Shown: one piece after another, positions 17,711-25,411 of the stretch
How the letters are laid out: every line of letters starts with the position of its first letter
Position numbering within the stretch: position 1 is the first letter of the stretch
Assembly (NCBI RefSeq): GCF_013364355.1
Contig: NZ_CP054931.1
Coordinates: forward strand, 3,844,001-3,908,000
From: Stenotrophomonas sp. NA06056
GTDB lineage: Bacteria; Pseudomonadota; Gammaproteobacteria; Xanthomonadales; Xanthomonadaceae
Direction: 5' to 3'
DNA: 64,000 nt
The notes under the pieces: model-generated
Databases searched by the model: none
Told to the model about the DNA's origin: nothing
The model's input: the letters and a program-made list of their open reading frames with translations, nothing else
Made by a program: the position numbers and the translations under genes

Positions 17711-18336
17711 CCTCCACCACCACCGTGGAGGACATGGCGCGTATTCAATCGGTCCATCGGTCGCCGTCTGCTCCCCTGCCGCAGATGGACGGGCAGCAAC
17801 GCGAACACTCGACCGTTCCCGCCGTGACACAGGAGCAGGAACACCCGGCCCATGCAGTGCACGACCACGCTCGCAAGGCGGTGGAGGAATCCCGGACCGG
17901 AGGCGGCCCGCAAATGCCGGGTCACCCTGATCACGCTCTGTACGAGCAGATACGCGACGGTGTTGCGGCACTGGATGCCAAGCACGGGCGCAGCTTCGAT
18001 GCGATCAGCGAACGGATGAGCGCCAGCCTGCTGGTGCTGGCCAAGGACAACGATCTGTCACGCGTGGACCACGTGGTGCTGAGCAATGCGACCGCGCAGA
18101 ACCCTGCGGGACACACGGTGTTTCTGGTGCAGGGCGAGTTGAATGACCCGTCACATGCACGGGCCTCTATGCCAACGGCGCAGGCAGTGCAGACGCCTGT
18201 CGAGCAATCGCTGCAGCAGTACGAAAGCGTGAGCCAGGAAGCGCAGCAGCGTGCGATGAGCCGTGAGCTTGAGCAGCAGTCGCAGGAGAAACAGATGCAG
18301 CAGGAAGTGAGGGGGCGCGCGGCGAGTATGGGTTGA
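17701..18336 (+). CDS. C-terminal part of the large effector, with XVIPCD
   Basis: Read from ATG at 17701 this gives 211 residues, but the same frame is open further upstream (THAPSPDSAITSFGTAAG) and joins the 15359 frame if one C is added near 17640. It contains a complete XVIPCD: HALYEQIRDGVAALDAKHGR, SRVDHVVLSNATAQNP, VFLVQGELNDPSH, QTPVEQSLQQ and a long Gln/Glu-rich tail. As it stands the secretion signal is separated from the toxin. Causes could be a sequencing error, a true inactivating mutation or programmed slippage. Confidence 0.75.
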   Translation: MVLTSTTTVEDMARIQSVHRSPSAPLPQMDGQQREHSTVPAVTQEQEHPAHAVHDHARKAVEESRTGGGPQMPGHPDHALYEQIRDGVAALDAKHGRSFDAISERMSASLLVLAKDNDLSRVDHVVLSNATAQNPAGHTVFLVQGELNDPSHARASMPTAQAVQTPVEQSLQQYESVSQEAQQRAMSRELEQQSQEKQMQQEVRGRAASMG

Positions 18337-18429
18337 GTCTGGGGCCCATCAAGTTGCCAGGCCTTTGACTCTCTCAAGATTCCCAGAAGACGGCCGCTAT
18401 TGCCGTTCGAGCGTCCTTTCGAGATTCCG

Positions 18430-20064
18430 ATGAGCACCGAGTACAGCACGCCGCCTGCACAGGCCGTCACCATCAATCCCATGCGACTGCCAAACACGCT
18501 GCATCTCGCACTGGGTGCATTCGCGCTGCTGTTTGGCCTCATCCTGCTGCTCAGCGTTACCAATGCCGATCAGGTTCGCAGCATGGGAATCGGTGCCGTC
18601 GGCCGCATGGCCACCGGCATTACGCTGCTGCTGTTCGGCGGCGTGCACATCCGCGAGGCCATGCGCTATTTCCGCTTCACCGTGGTTCCCGGGGAGTCGG
18701 GTCTCATTGCCCTGCCGGGTGACGAAACCCACCACCGGCATTACCTGCTCAATGTCATCAACAACGGTATTCCGGTGGGCCAGCGTCCCGAGGGCGCGCT
18801 GCTGTCCATGTTCTATGGCCTGGTGCCGCAGCTGATCAATGCACCACCCACCATCCGCTGGCACGCCGAGGTACAGCTGCAGCGGGCGGTCTACCTGGCC
18901 GCGCTGCTGGTCAGCTTCGGCCTGGCGTGGGTGTTCGCTCAACCGGCCGCCTTCGCGTGGATGGCCGGCTTCTACTTCCTGATCTCGGTGATGGTGCTGC
19001 GGCCCTTCGCCACGCTCTCGGCCATCCGCAAGGGCGCGATGGGTGCGGCCAACAGCCCCGTGCCGGCGCCGCGCTGGCCGGCCATCGTCACATTGCTGCT
19101 GATCTCCATTGCCGGCCCGCTGGCCATCACGCTCTCGCCGGTGCAGGTCCCCGCCCCACCGTTCGCCGTTTCCACCGTCGTGCTGCCCACCCTGGCCGTG
19201 CTTGGCAGCGGGCTCATTGCCAGCGCCTTGTTCACCGTGGCGCTGATCTCGCAGACCGGTAGCTACAGCGCCTCGGCGGCGCGGCACATCGTAGACGAGA
19301 AAATGCAGATGGCCGACCTGAGCGGCGGCCTTCTGCAGCGCCTCTCCAGCCGCATTCCGCAACCCCATCATCGCTATGTGCACGAGCACAACGTCAGCAA
19401 GGACAGTTTCGATGGCGAGCTGCTGGTGGAAGAAGAGCCGACCGTGCGTGCCGACCAGAGCGCATCGGGGCTGGTCGAGGCATTCCGTGCCGCGTGGCAG
19501 TCGCCCAGTCAGCAACCGCTGCTGGCATTGGGACTGTTCGGCCTGCTGCTGGGCGTCGTCGGCGTGGTTCTGGCCTTCGTGTACGCACGCAGCAGCGGCA
19601 ATGCAATGGTGGGCCTGGTAGCGCTGGCCTTCATCTCTTCGGCACAGTTCGCGATGGCCTCCGCCCACAAACTATGGAACCGGGTCGATTTCCAATCCAC
19701 GCTGTACCGCATCCGCTACCTGGGCACCTATCACCGCGGCCAGCGCGTGGCCGGCAACGCGTACGCCGGCAATGGCACGTTGGCCGAAGGCGCGGTGCGC
19801 TTCGGGCCGACACGGGTGGAGGTATGCGTGGCGCAGGTGACGTCCGTGGCGTTCATGCACGGCGGCATACGGCATCTTACTGCGGTGGACCTGCAGCGCG
19901 ATGCCAGCAATGCGGTGATTGGCGTGATGCAGGACTACGCGCGCGAGGCGCAGGACTGTGCCAACCAGTTCTACGCACAGGAACACCAGGTACGCGAGGT
20001 GATGAGCCATGGCAGCCGCCCACCGGAGCTGCCGCGAACGCAGCACCCCATGGCTGAGACCTGA
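18430..20064 (+). CDS. Polytopic membrane protein next to the effector
   Basis: The 544-residue protein has seven or eight hydrophobic helices: about 20-41, 58-75, a pair around 160-200, 220-243, 248-272, 362-385 and 392-412. A soluble loop of about 85 residues (HIVDEKMQMADLSGG... to AFRAAWQSP) follows helix 6. The C-terminal 130 residues are soluble. I recognise no family. It lies 94 bases after the effector on the same strand. It might be a membrane immunity protein or an unrelated neighbour. Confidence 0.65.
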   Translation: MSTEYSTPPAQAVTINPMRLPNTLHLALGAFALLFGLILLLSVTNADQVRSMGIGAVGRMATGITLLLFGGVHIREAMRYFRFTVVPGESGLIALPGDETHHRHYLLNVINNGIPVGQRPEGALLSMFYGLVPQLINAPPTIRWHAEVQLQRAVYLAALLVSFGLAWVFAQPAAFAWMAGFYFLISVMVLRPFATLSAIRKGAMGAANSPVPAPRWPAIVTLLLISIAGPLAITLSPVQVPAPPFAVSTVVLPTLAVLGSGLIASALFTVALISQTGSYSASAARHIVDEKMQMADLSGGLLQRLSSRIPQPHHRYVHEHNVSKDSFDGELLVEEEPTVRADQSASGLVEAFRAAWQSPSQQPLLALGLFGLLLGVVGVVLAFVYARSSGNAMVGLVALAFISSAQFAMASAHKLWNRVDFQSTLYRIRYLGTYHRGQRVAGNAYAGNGTLAEGAVRFGPTRVEVCVAQVTSVAFMHGGIRHLTAVDLQRDASNAVIGVMQDYAREAQDCANQFYAQEHQVREVMSHGSRPPELPRTQHPMAET

Positions 20065-20266
20065 GCCGCTCACTCCTCCGCACTGCGTCGAGGCAGGCGG
20101 AGGAGTGCCGACTGGGCCGCGAACGCATTGATGTTTTCGATCTCATTCTGGCCTGCGTGAGTACGCGGCCAACAGTGCCGGTAGATAGGACTGCAATTCC
20201 GGTACCGGTGCAAGCAGCCGCACGCAGACCTGATAAGGGCCACGCGACAGATTACGCGCCGCACAA

Positions 20267-21238
20267 CTAGCCCATCTGCATGCCACCAGCCGTCTGCGCC
20301 GCCGCTTCACGCTGCTGCGCTTCCTGACGCGTCTGCTCAGTCACCCGCGTGTCGATCTGCTGACTGCGGACCACCCCTTCCTCAAGGCTTTGTTGAGGCT
20401 GGTTCAGATCTACCATGGCCCTGAAGCCAGGCGTCGTGCCCATCACGAAGATCTTCTCTTCCTGCAGCACCACATCACGCAGTTGTTGCGGCTGGTGAAT
20501 GCCGTTCTCCCGCGCAGCAACCATCGCTGACATCACCTGCGCATCGCTCACCTTCTCAGGCAAGTCCAATCGCATGCGATCGAACAGTTGCTGCGATTCC
20601 GGCGACAGTGCCGCCACCCGCTCCTGCGGAAGTTCGCCATCCACCTCGGTCAACAGCTTCTGCAGCGTGCTTTGCTTCTTGGGAAGCGGATTCTCATGCG
20701 TCGAATTGAGCTTGCTGTCGGGGAACGGCTTTGGGATGCTCTTCAGCGCATCGATGTTCGGAAGCACCTTCATCGTCCCTTCGAAGCCGGGATCGGGCTT
20801 CTCGAGCTTGGGTCGCAGGCCGGCCTGACCAAGGCCTGTCCATACGTAATCGACGCAGCTGTTCGACAAACCGTTGTAGTAGAGATTGAAACGGTCCTGA
20901 TCGCGATTGACGCCAGCCTCGCCGTACGCCTTCAACGTGTCGTACTGGTCCTTGGTGATCTCGATCGTGTAGGAAAACCGAGGGTTCTGGTAGGTCTCGA
21001 ATTCCCCTTTGACCACGTGCCCCGGCCCAGTGATCCCTGTTTTTATCGGCGAGAACCCGTACCCGTCCTTCTTGTCACCATCGGCAACCATGAAGTAGGC
21101 ATGGCCTGCCGATGATGAGTGCGACGCGCCCTCCTTGCTTGCAACAGGAGTTCCCGGTGCCGCGAGGTAGACCGTGACGGTGTAAGGCCCCTTCTTGCCT
21201 TCCTGGGGTGTGGCTGCACTGTTCGATTGACTGTCCAT
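20267..21238 (-). CDS. X-T4SS effector, predicted permuted papain-like toxin (copy D)
   Basis: 323 residues. After a short polar leader it has YTVTVYLAAPGTP, GHAY (His46) and SNSCVDYVW (Cys128, Asp130), as in copies A-C. The C-terminal part is a diverged XVIPCD: IHQPQQLRDVVLQEEKIFVMG takes the place of the usual DHV...FIVQG core, and the DPAH motif is missing, although the Gln/Arg-rich tail remains. It is four bases downstream of its lipoprotein partner, so the pair forms an operon. Secretion by the T4SS is less certain than for A-C. Confidence 0.68.
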   Translation of the reverse strand: MDSQSNSAATPQEGKKGPYTVTVYLAAPGTPVASKEGASHSSSAGHAYFMVADGDKKDGYGFSPIKTGITGPGHVVKGEFETYQNPRFSYTIEITKDQYDTLKAYGEAGVNRDQDRFNLYYNGLSNSCVDYVWTGLGQAGLRPKLEKPDPGFEGTMKVLPNIDALKSIPKPFPDSKLNSTHENPLPKKQSTLQKLLTEVDGELPQERVAALSPESQQLFDRMRLDLPEKVSDAQVMSAMVAARENGIHQPQQLRDVVLQEEKIFVMGTTPGFRAMVDLNQPQQSLEEGVVRSQQIDTRVTEQTRQEAQQREAAAQTAGGMQMG

Positions 21239-21242
21239 AGTC

Positions 21243-21866
21243 CTATTTCACGTTGTAGTTGGCGACGAGAAGCTCGATGTTGAGATGTGCAACGTCTGGG
21301 TTGCCCTGAAGATTGGTCACCTTCAGCCGGTACTTCCCCGCCGTCAGATCCCCGGAATCGGCACGGGCCACCTCGTATTCCCGGTAGGCCAGTGACATGT
21401 CGTACTTTCCTGCATTGACCAGACTGTTCGAATCCGCGCCGACGGCATTCCTGTATTCGAACACATCGCCCCTGGCCGGCTGATATCGGCTGCCCTGCCC
21501 GGCAGCGGGCAGATCACGATTCAACTCCTGCAGCGTGATGGGCGTCTCGGTGCCACCATCCAGCTTCCACAGTTGCACCTTCAGGGGAATCCGGGCGTCT
21601 TCAAGGAAGTCGACATCCCCCGGTTTCATGTCCGGGCGCTTGGGCGGCCCGCCGGTACGGAAGCCGATGAGGAACGTGCGAGGTTTGGGGTCTTTCTCCC
21701 AGGGCGGCGGCAGCTCAAAACGCGCCTCTACCGTCGCACCCGCGTGGACCAGATCCATCGGCTTGGCGATGGGGAAGCCATCGCCGTACATCTGGGGGGC
21801 CTGGGTGCCACAGCCGCCCATAAGCAGGGGCAGCATCACCATCCATGGCCTCAGTAGGTGTCGCAT
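21243..21866 (-). CDS. Lipoprotein, probable immunity to effector D
   Basis: The 207-residue product starts MRHLLRPWMVMLPLLMGGC with a clear lipobox Cys, preceded by GGGAGG as ribosome-binding site, which decides for the start at 21866. The mature part has alternating beta-strand-like segments (VEARFELPPPW, TFLIGFRTGG, IPLKVQLWKLDGG) and ends with AHLNIELLVANY, matching the ends of the two other lipoproteins in the island. Its position immediately upstream of effector D repeats the lipoprotein-effector order of copies A and B. Confidence 0.7.
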   Translation of the reverse strand: MRHLLRPWMVMLPLLMGGCGTQAPQMYGDGFPIAKPMDLVHAGATVEARFELPPPWEKDPKPRTFLIGFRTGGPPKRPDMKPGDVDFLEDARIPLKVQLWKLDGGTETPITLQELNRDLPAAGQGSRYQPARGDVFEYRNAVGADSNSLVNAGKYDMSLAYREYEVARADSGDLTAGKYRLKVTNLQGNPDVAHLNIELLVANYNVK

Positions 21867-22018
21867 CCATTCCTCCCATTCGGGCACTCACTTGTCGGCA
21901 GTTTATACACCGCACCGGCCGGCAGGACCTGAACTGGCTTCACACAACCCAGGGGGGGGATGCGGATGCCCTGCCGAAGAACATTGCGCGTGCAAGTTCT
22001 GGAGATGGCAGGCACGCG
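21867..22018. other. Promoter region of the lipoprotein-effector D operon, no gene seen
   Basis: The minus-strand promoter for the lipoprotein should be here. A run of eight G at 21952-21959 is notable, but no regulatory motif is recognised. Confidence 0.4.
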
Positions 22019-22168
22019 ATGGTTGCGACGTCCACGCGTGTGGGGGAACTGGATTGCGCGGCGCTGGATGCACTCCGACAGTGGCGATTCGCACCCACCG
22101 AGCAGCAAGGTGCAGCCGTGCGGGTACGTGTGCGGGTCCAAGTGGTAATTGAGATGCGCGGGCGTTGA
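22019..22168 (+). pseudogene. TonB C-terminal-like fragment
   Basis: The last 50 codons before TGA at 22166-22168 encode RVGELDCAALDALRQWRFAPT and a VRVRVRVQVVIEM strand, the end of a TonB C-terminal domain. The upstream part of such a gene (signal peptide, Pro-rich linker) is missing. It matches the arrangement in the complete gene at 22526-22951 (LREFDRAAFTAVDQWRFEP), so it is probably a decayed duplicate. Confidence 0.5.
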
Positions 22169-22224
22169 ATCCCTGCATATGAGATACGCCAGGTTCATCC
22201 TCTCCAGCCCACCGGAGGATCACC

Positions 22225-22434
22225 ATGACCAAGATCGACCCCACATGGCTGGACGCCTTCGACAAAGAGCTCCTCCACCTGTTCGCCATCGACCACCGCG
22301 ATGCCGGCATGGATGAGTACTTGCTGCGCTGCTACACAGACCTCCCACCACGCGAAGCAGCACTGGCCTTCGGCAGCGACTACGACCTGGAGCGCGACGA
22401 TGCGCTGTGGCCACGCCCGCGCGTGCCTGTGTGA
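22225..22434 (+). CDS. Small acidic hypothetical protein (69 aa)
   Basis: ATG at 22225 is preceded by GGAGGATC, a strong ribosome-binding site. The 69-residue product is acidic and helical (WLDAFDKELLHLFAIDHRDAG, YDLERDDALWPRPR) with no signal peptide or membrane segment. I do not recognise its function. It lies between two TonB-like sequences without overlapping them. Confidence 0.65.
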   Translation: MTKIDPTWLDAFDKELLHLFAIDHRDAGMDEYLLRCYTDLPPREAALAFGSDYDLERDDALWPRPRVPV

Positions 22435-22525
22435 ACCGCACAGCAGTCCGGCACGCCGGCATTCAAGGCAAGCGATGCCAGGGGATGGCCGCTATGCTGG
22501 CAGCGCACCAGAATGGAAACCACGC

Positions 22526-22951
22526 ATGCTTCGTTTGAACACCGCCCTGGCACTGAACCTCGTTCTGACGCTGCTGGGCGCCACATCTGCCATGGCCATG
22601 GCGGCAGACCCGCAGGTTTCCACTGAAGTGTTCGTAGAGCGCGGTGACAACCCCACTTTCGAGCTGCAGGAGGCGCCTGCCGTTGTGTATTCAACGGCCC
22701 CGGCCACGCCGCCCGATACCTTCCTGCAGATTCCCATGGTGGTGCTGCTGGTTGCTCAATTGGATGAGCTGGGCCACGTTTCCAACGTGATGGTGATGCG
22801 GTCCAGCGGATTGCGGGAGTTTGATCGTGCGGCCTTTACCGCAGTGGACCAGTGGCGCTTCGAACCGGTGGTGGTTGAGGGCGTCGCGCAGCACGCGCGG
22901 GTTCGGGTCCGTCTGACCTTCGTGCCCACGGCCGAGGCGCCGCCCGGCTGA
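22526..22951 (+). CDS. Secreted TonB C-terminal-domain protein
   Basis: The 141-residue product has a signal peptide (ALNLVLTLLGATSAMAMA) and then a single TonB C-terminal domain: IPMVVLLVAQLDELGHVSNVMVMRSSG..FDRAAFTAVDQWRFEPV..VRVRLTF. It lacks the cytoplasmic membrane anchor plus long Pro-rich stretch of energy-transducing TonB, so it is a periplasmic TonB-like protein whose partner is unknown. It is 91 bases downstream of the small gene at 22225. Confidence 0.75.
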   Translation: MLRLNTALALNLVLTLLGATSAMAMAADPQVSTEVFVERGDNPTFELQEAPAVVYSTAPATPPDTFLQIPMVVLLVAQLDELGHVSNVMVMRSSGLREFDRAAFTAVDQWRFEPVVVEGVAQHARVRVRLTFVPTAEAPPG

Positions 22952-23165
22952 AGGGCTGCTCCAATCTGTCGTAATTGGTCCTACGCCGTGGGGCAGGCTG
23001 TGGGCATCCTGCGCTTGGGGCCAATAGCGCCAAGCCCTTCAAGACCGTTGCGGCGCAATCGCTTGCCGGCTTAACACCGTGTGCGACAATTCCGAAAGCG
23101 TCAGGACTGGCAATCATCAGTTCTGCAGTTTCTTGGCATTTGGCCAATACGCGGGTATCTCTTGG

Positions 23166-23358
23166 CGTGCCACCGAAAAAGGGTGGCGCGGGACTCGAAA
23201 ACCCGTCTATGTACCAGATGTATGCGCTTGCCAGCCGGCGTCACCTTTCGTGTGGCGTCGGCTGGCAATCCGTTCGCGTTCCATGGCGGGCGGTGCGTGG
23301 GGGCCTTCGTGCCCGCCGGTCTGGTACTTACCGGTTTTCGAGCCACGCACCGTCCGCC
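23166..23358 (+). ncRNA. Strongly structured leader RNA upstream of 23404
   Basis: Three stems can be drawn by eye. GCCACC (23169-23174) pairs with GGTGGC (23182-23187). A 15-base arm at 23230-23244 pairs with 23250-23266 around a CTTTC loop. The 16-base arm 23285-23300 pairs along its full length with 23343-23358, with one G-U pair. In addition CTCGAAAACC (23194-23203) is complementary to GGTTTTCGAG (23333-23342), and GTACCAGA (23211-23218) to TCTGGTAC (23320-23327). The latter pairings close a multi-branch fold or compete with local hairpins. The element ends 45 bases before the ATG of the next gene. No Rfam family is recognised. Confidence 0.6.
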
Positions 23359-23403
23359 GCCTTTATTGGTGGCGCTGCTATCTGTCCTGTACGGAGCATT
23401 GCC

Positions 23404-23772
23404 ATGAACACATCGGACTTCCGTTCCCTGCACGCGCAGTACGATCCGAACAACGCTGAAGCCGAGCGCGAACCGTCCGTCGATCCCAACACCTTCGTTG
23501 CCACGCTGCGCCGCATCGGAACCGGTGCGGCTGCCGACGGCCAGCCTTGGCCGGAACGGCATCAACTGCCGGGTCGATGCCTTCAACTGGCGGATGCGGA
23601 CTGCGCGCTGGCCGGTCTGCGTGTGGTGGCGGAGCTGATGTTGGCTGCGGAGCGGACGCGGCAGAACGGTGCGCCCGAGGAGTACCTGGGGGATCGGGTG
23701 ATGGAGGGGTTGAAGATGGCTTGTGTGGCGCTAACGGCGCAGGCCAGTGCGTGCCTGCAGGTGCGCGGGTAG
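23404..23772 (+). CDS. Small hypothetical protein behind a structured leader
   Basis: The 122-residue product has no signal peptide. It has an acidic N-terminal half (DPNNAEAEREPSVDPNTF) and a helical C-terminal half with several Cys (CLQLADADCALAGLRVVAELM, MACVALTAQASACLQ). The general shape recalls small DUF3077/DUF6124-type proteins of Pseudomonas, which are also short helical proteins, but the resemblance is weak. GGAGC precedes ATG at 23404. Its regulation by the structured leader at 23166-23358 is inferred from position. Confidence 0.6.
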   Translation: MNTSDFRSLHAQYDPNNAEAEREPSVDPNTFVATLRRIGTGAAADGQPWPERHQLPGRCLQLADADCALAGLRVVAELMLAAERTRQNGAPEEYLGDRVMEGLKMACVALTAQASACLQVRG

Positions 23773-23885
23773 TGCCTCCTACGCTGCGGGTCTGGTGCGA
23801 TGCGGCGGTGCTGCCGCAGCGCTGCCCATGAGGGTGCCGCCCGTAGTTATCACCACCACGCTCATGTTGATGGGATTGGTGATCT

Positions 23886-23979
23886 CCCGGGCCACCTGGG
23901 CGCAGGTGACACCGGGCTGGCTCGCCTGCTCAACCGCACCGCGCTTGAACTCGGCACTGAACTTCCTACGCTTTGACAT
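23886..23979 (-). pseudogene. IS3-family transposase OrfA, N-terminal remnant
   Basis: Reading leftwards from ATG at 23979 the frame encodes SKRRKFSAEFKRGAVEQA and then GVTCAQVARE, the helix-turn-helix start of IS3-family OrfA proteins. After about 31 residues the similarity stops and unrelated sequence follows, so the element is truncated. It marks the left side of the lower-GC defence island. The rest of 23773-24115 holds no other gene. Confidence 0.75.
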
Positions 23980-24115
23980 GAACACTCCTTATGGCTTGGA
24001 TCGGCCTTCTTGTAAGTGGCCGTGAAAACGGGGGTGAACCCTTTAGATCGGGCTAAGTGCCGTATGCGACAGCTTCTGGCGCTATCCTGTCGAAAAATGA
24101 CAGGTACGTCGAAGC

Positions 24116-25210
24116 ATGATGGACGAAACTCCTTGGGGAACCTTCAGTTCACTTGATCGCACTGATCGCGATCTGGCACACGAGATTTTGAAGTGGGACA
24201 AACATCAGGTTCTCGAGGGCATGGTCGTTGAACGCGCCTTCGATCAAATGTTCGAACACGCGGCGACTGAATCGAATGGTGGTCTGCAGCTTCTGGACCT
24301 GGAAACGTTCGTTGTTAAATCCCCCACGGCCGGATCTCCTCCAGTCGCTTTCGTGTGGCTCCGGGGCACTCAGCCTGGACAACGACGTTACCTTGACGCT
24401 CTCGCAAAGGTATTCACCGTGTATCACCTTGAGCTGATCAACGATGATTTCCATGCCAGTCTGTGGGATTCGAAGCACTTGACGCCAAGACGGCCTCTGG
24501 CGGATCTGGTTCGGGATATCGGACGAAAGCCGAGGTACCAAGCCGTCGCACCAGATGTCAAGAATGAGGTGCGCCAGAACACAGCCATCTGGGGATTCCT
24601 TGCCGAGGCGCTCAGTACTGAGCAGATCTGGACGCAGCTGGTGATTCCGCGGCTCCTTGTGAATTTCCTGCTGCAGCCATTCTTCATCGGCACGTGGAAC
24701 CTGGACAGGATCTGTCTATTCCGTGAGGAACTCTGGATGCTCGAACTCAAGCATAAGTTCCCTATGGGGTCAGGCGACAACTTCGGGTTGAACGATGGCG
24801 AGTTGCGCATGATGAGGTTCATGTCCGATGCCGGCCTGAGGCCTGCGCACATGATCATTGTGAAACCCGTCCGCGACATCACGGTCAAGCCCATGTATCT
24901 CTTCAACAACAGACAGTTGCGCGAGCGTGCTGCCGTCATTGGGGTTGAGATGACACGCCAGAAGATCGATCTGATCGAACGGAAACCCCTGCGAAAATCC
25001 GCCAAGCACACGACCATCACTGGGACTGGAACCGTTGGATTCCGGGAGCTGCCGGTATCGATCTTTTCCAGACTTGGCACTTATGGTGAGGAGGGTCAGA
25101 AGATCTCACCAGAGATCCTGAAGCTCCTGTCGGGCCAGAAGCTCGAGCAGGCATCGGGCGGGTGGTTGGCAGAGTTGGCCCAAGTAGCGCCGACCGCTCC
25201 TCGGAAATGA
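24116..25210 (+). CDS. Predicted PD-(D/E)XK nuclease next to the restriction system
   Basis: The 364-residue protein has no signal peptide. Around residues 195-215 it reads NLDRICLFREELWMLELKHK, which fits the Asp...Glu-x-Lys core of PD-(D/E)XK nucleases. The surrounding segments (HMIIVKPVRD and MYLFNNRQLRERA) would be the following strand and helix. The N-terminal part has no recognisable domain. It lies 201 bases before the cytosine methyltransferase on the same strand, in a block with lower GC than the chromosome. It may be an accessory nuclease; the specificity is unknown. Confidence 0.5.
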   Translation: MMDETPWGTFSSLDRTDRDLAHEILKWDKHQVLEGMVVERAFDQMFEHAATESNGGLQLLDLETFVVKSPTAGSPPVAFVWLRGTQPGQRRYLDALAKVFTVYHLELINDDFHASLWDSKHLTPRRPLADLVRDIGRKPRYQAVAPDVKNEVRQNTAIWGFLAEALSTEQIWTQLVIPRLLVNFLLQPFFIGTWNLDRICLFREELWMLELKHKFPMGSGDNFGLNDGELRMMRFMSDAGLRPAHMIIVKPVRDITVKPMYLFNNRQLRERAAVIGVEMTRQKIDLIERKPLRKSAKHTTITGTGTVGFRELPVSIFSRLGTYGEEGQKISPEILKLLSGQKLEQASGGWLAELAQVAPTAPRK

Positions 25211-25411
25211 TGGGTCTCAGCTTTTGAGATCGACCCGGTGGAAGATGCCCCCGGCTTCTCAAGCCGACATGCGTTTCGGACTGGACCGACGAGCCCCACC
25301 ACCCTTCTCTAGAGGCGTTGCCCCGACAGCGTGCCGAGGCAAGCCCTGATTGCCCCACTTCACCCACGGGAAGAAATTGGACATACTGTCCCCCGAATTC
25401 CCGGAGCACCC

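Noticed and set aside
20070..20264. A 64-codon minus-strand frame after effector D
   Set aside because: No start signal or family. Another frame in the same bases looks faintly protein-like (PYQVCVRLLAPVPELQ), so at most it is a decayed fragment, not enough to annotate.
23191..23210. A tRNA-like TTCGAA-type segment in the structured leader
   Set aside because: The surrounding sequence does not form a cloverleaf; the segment pairs with 23333-23342 instead.
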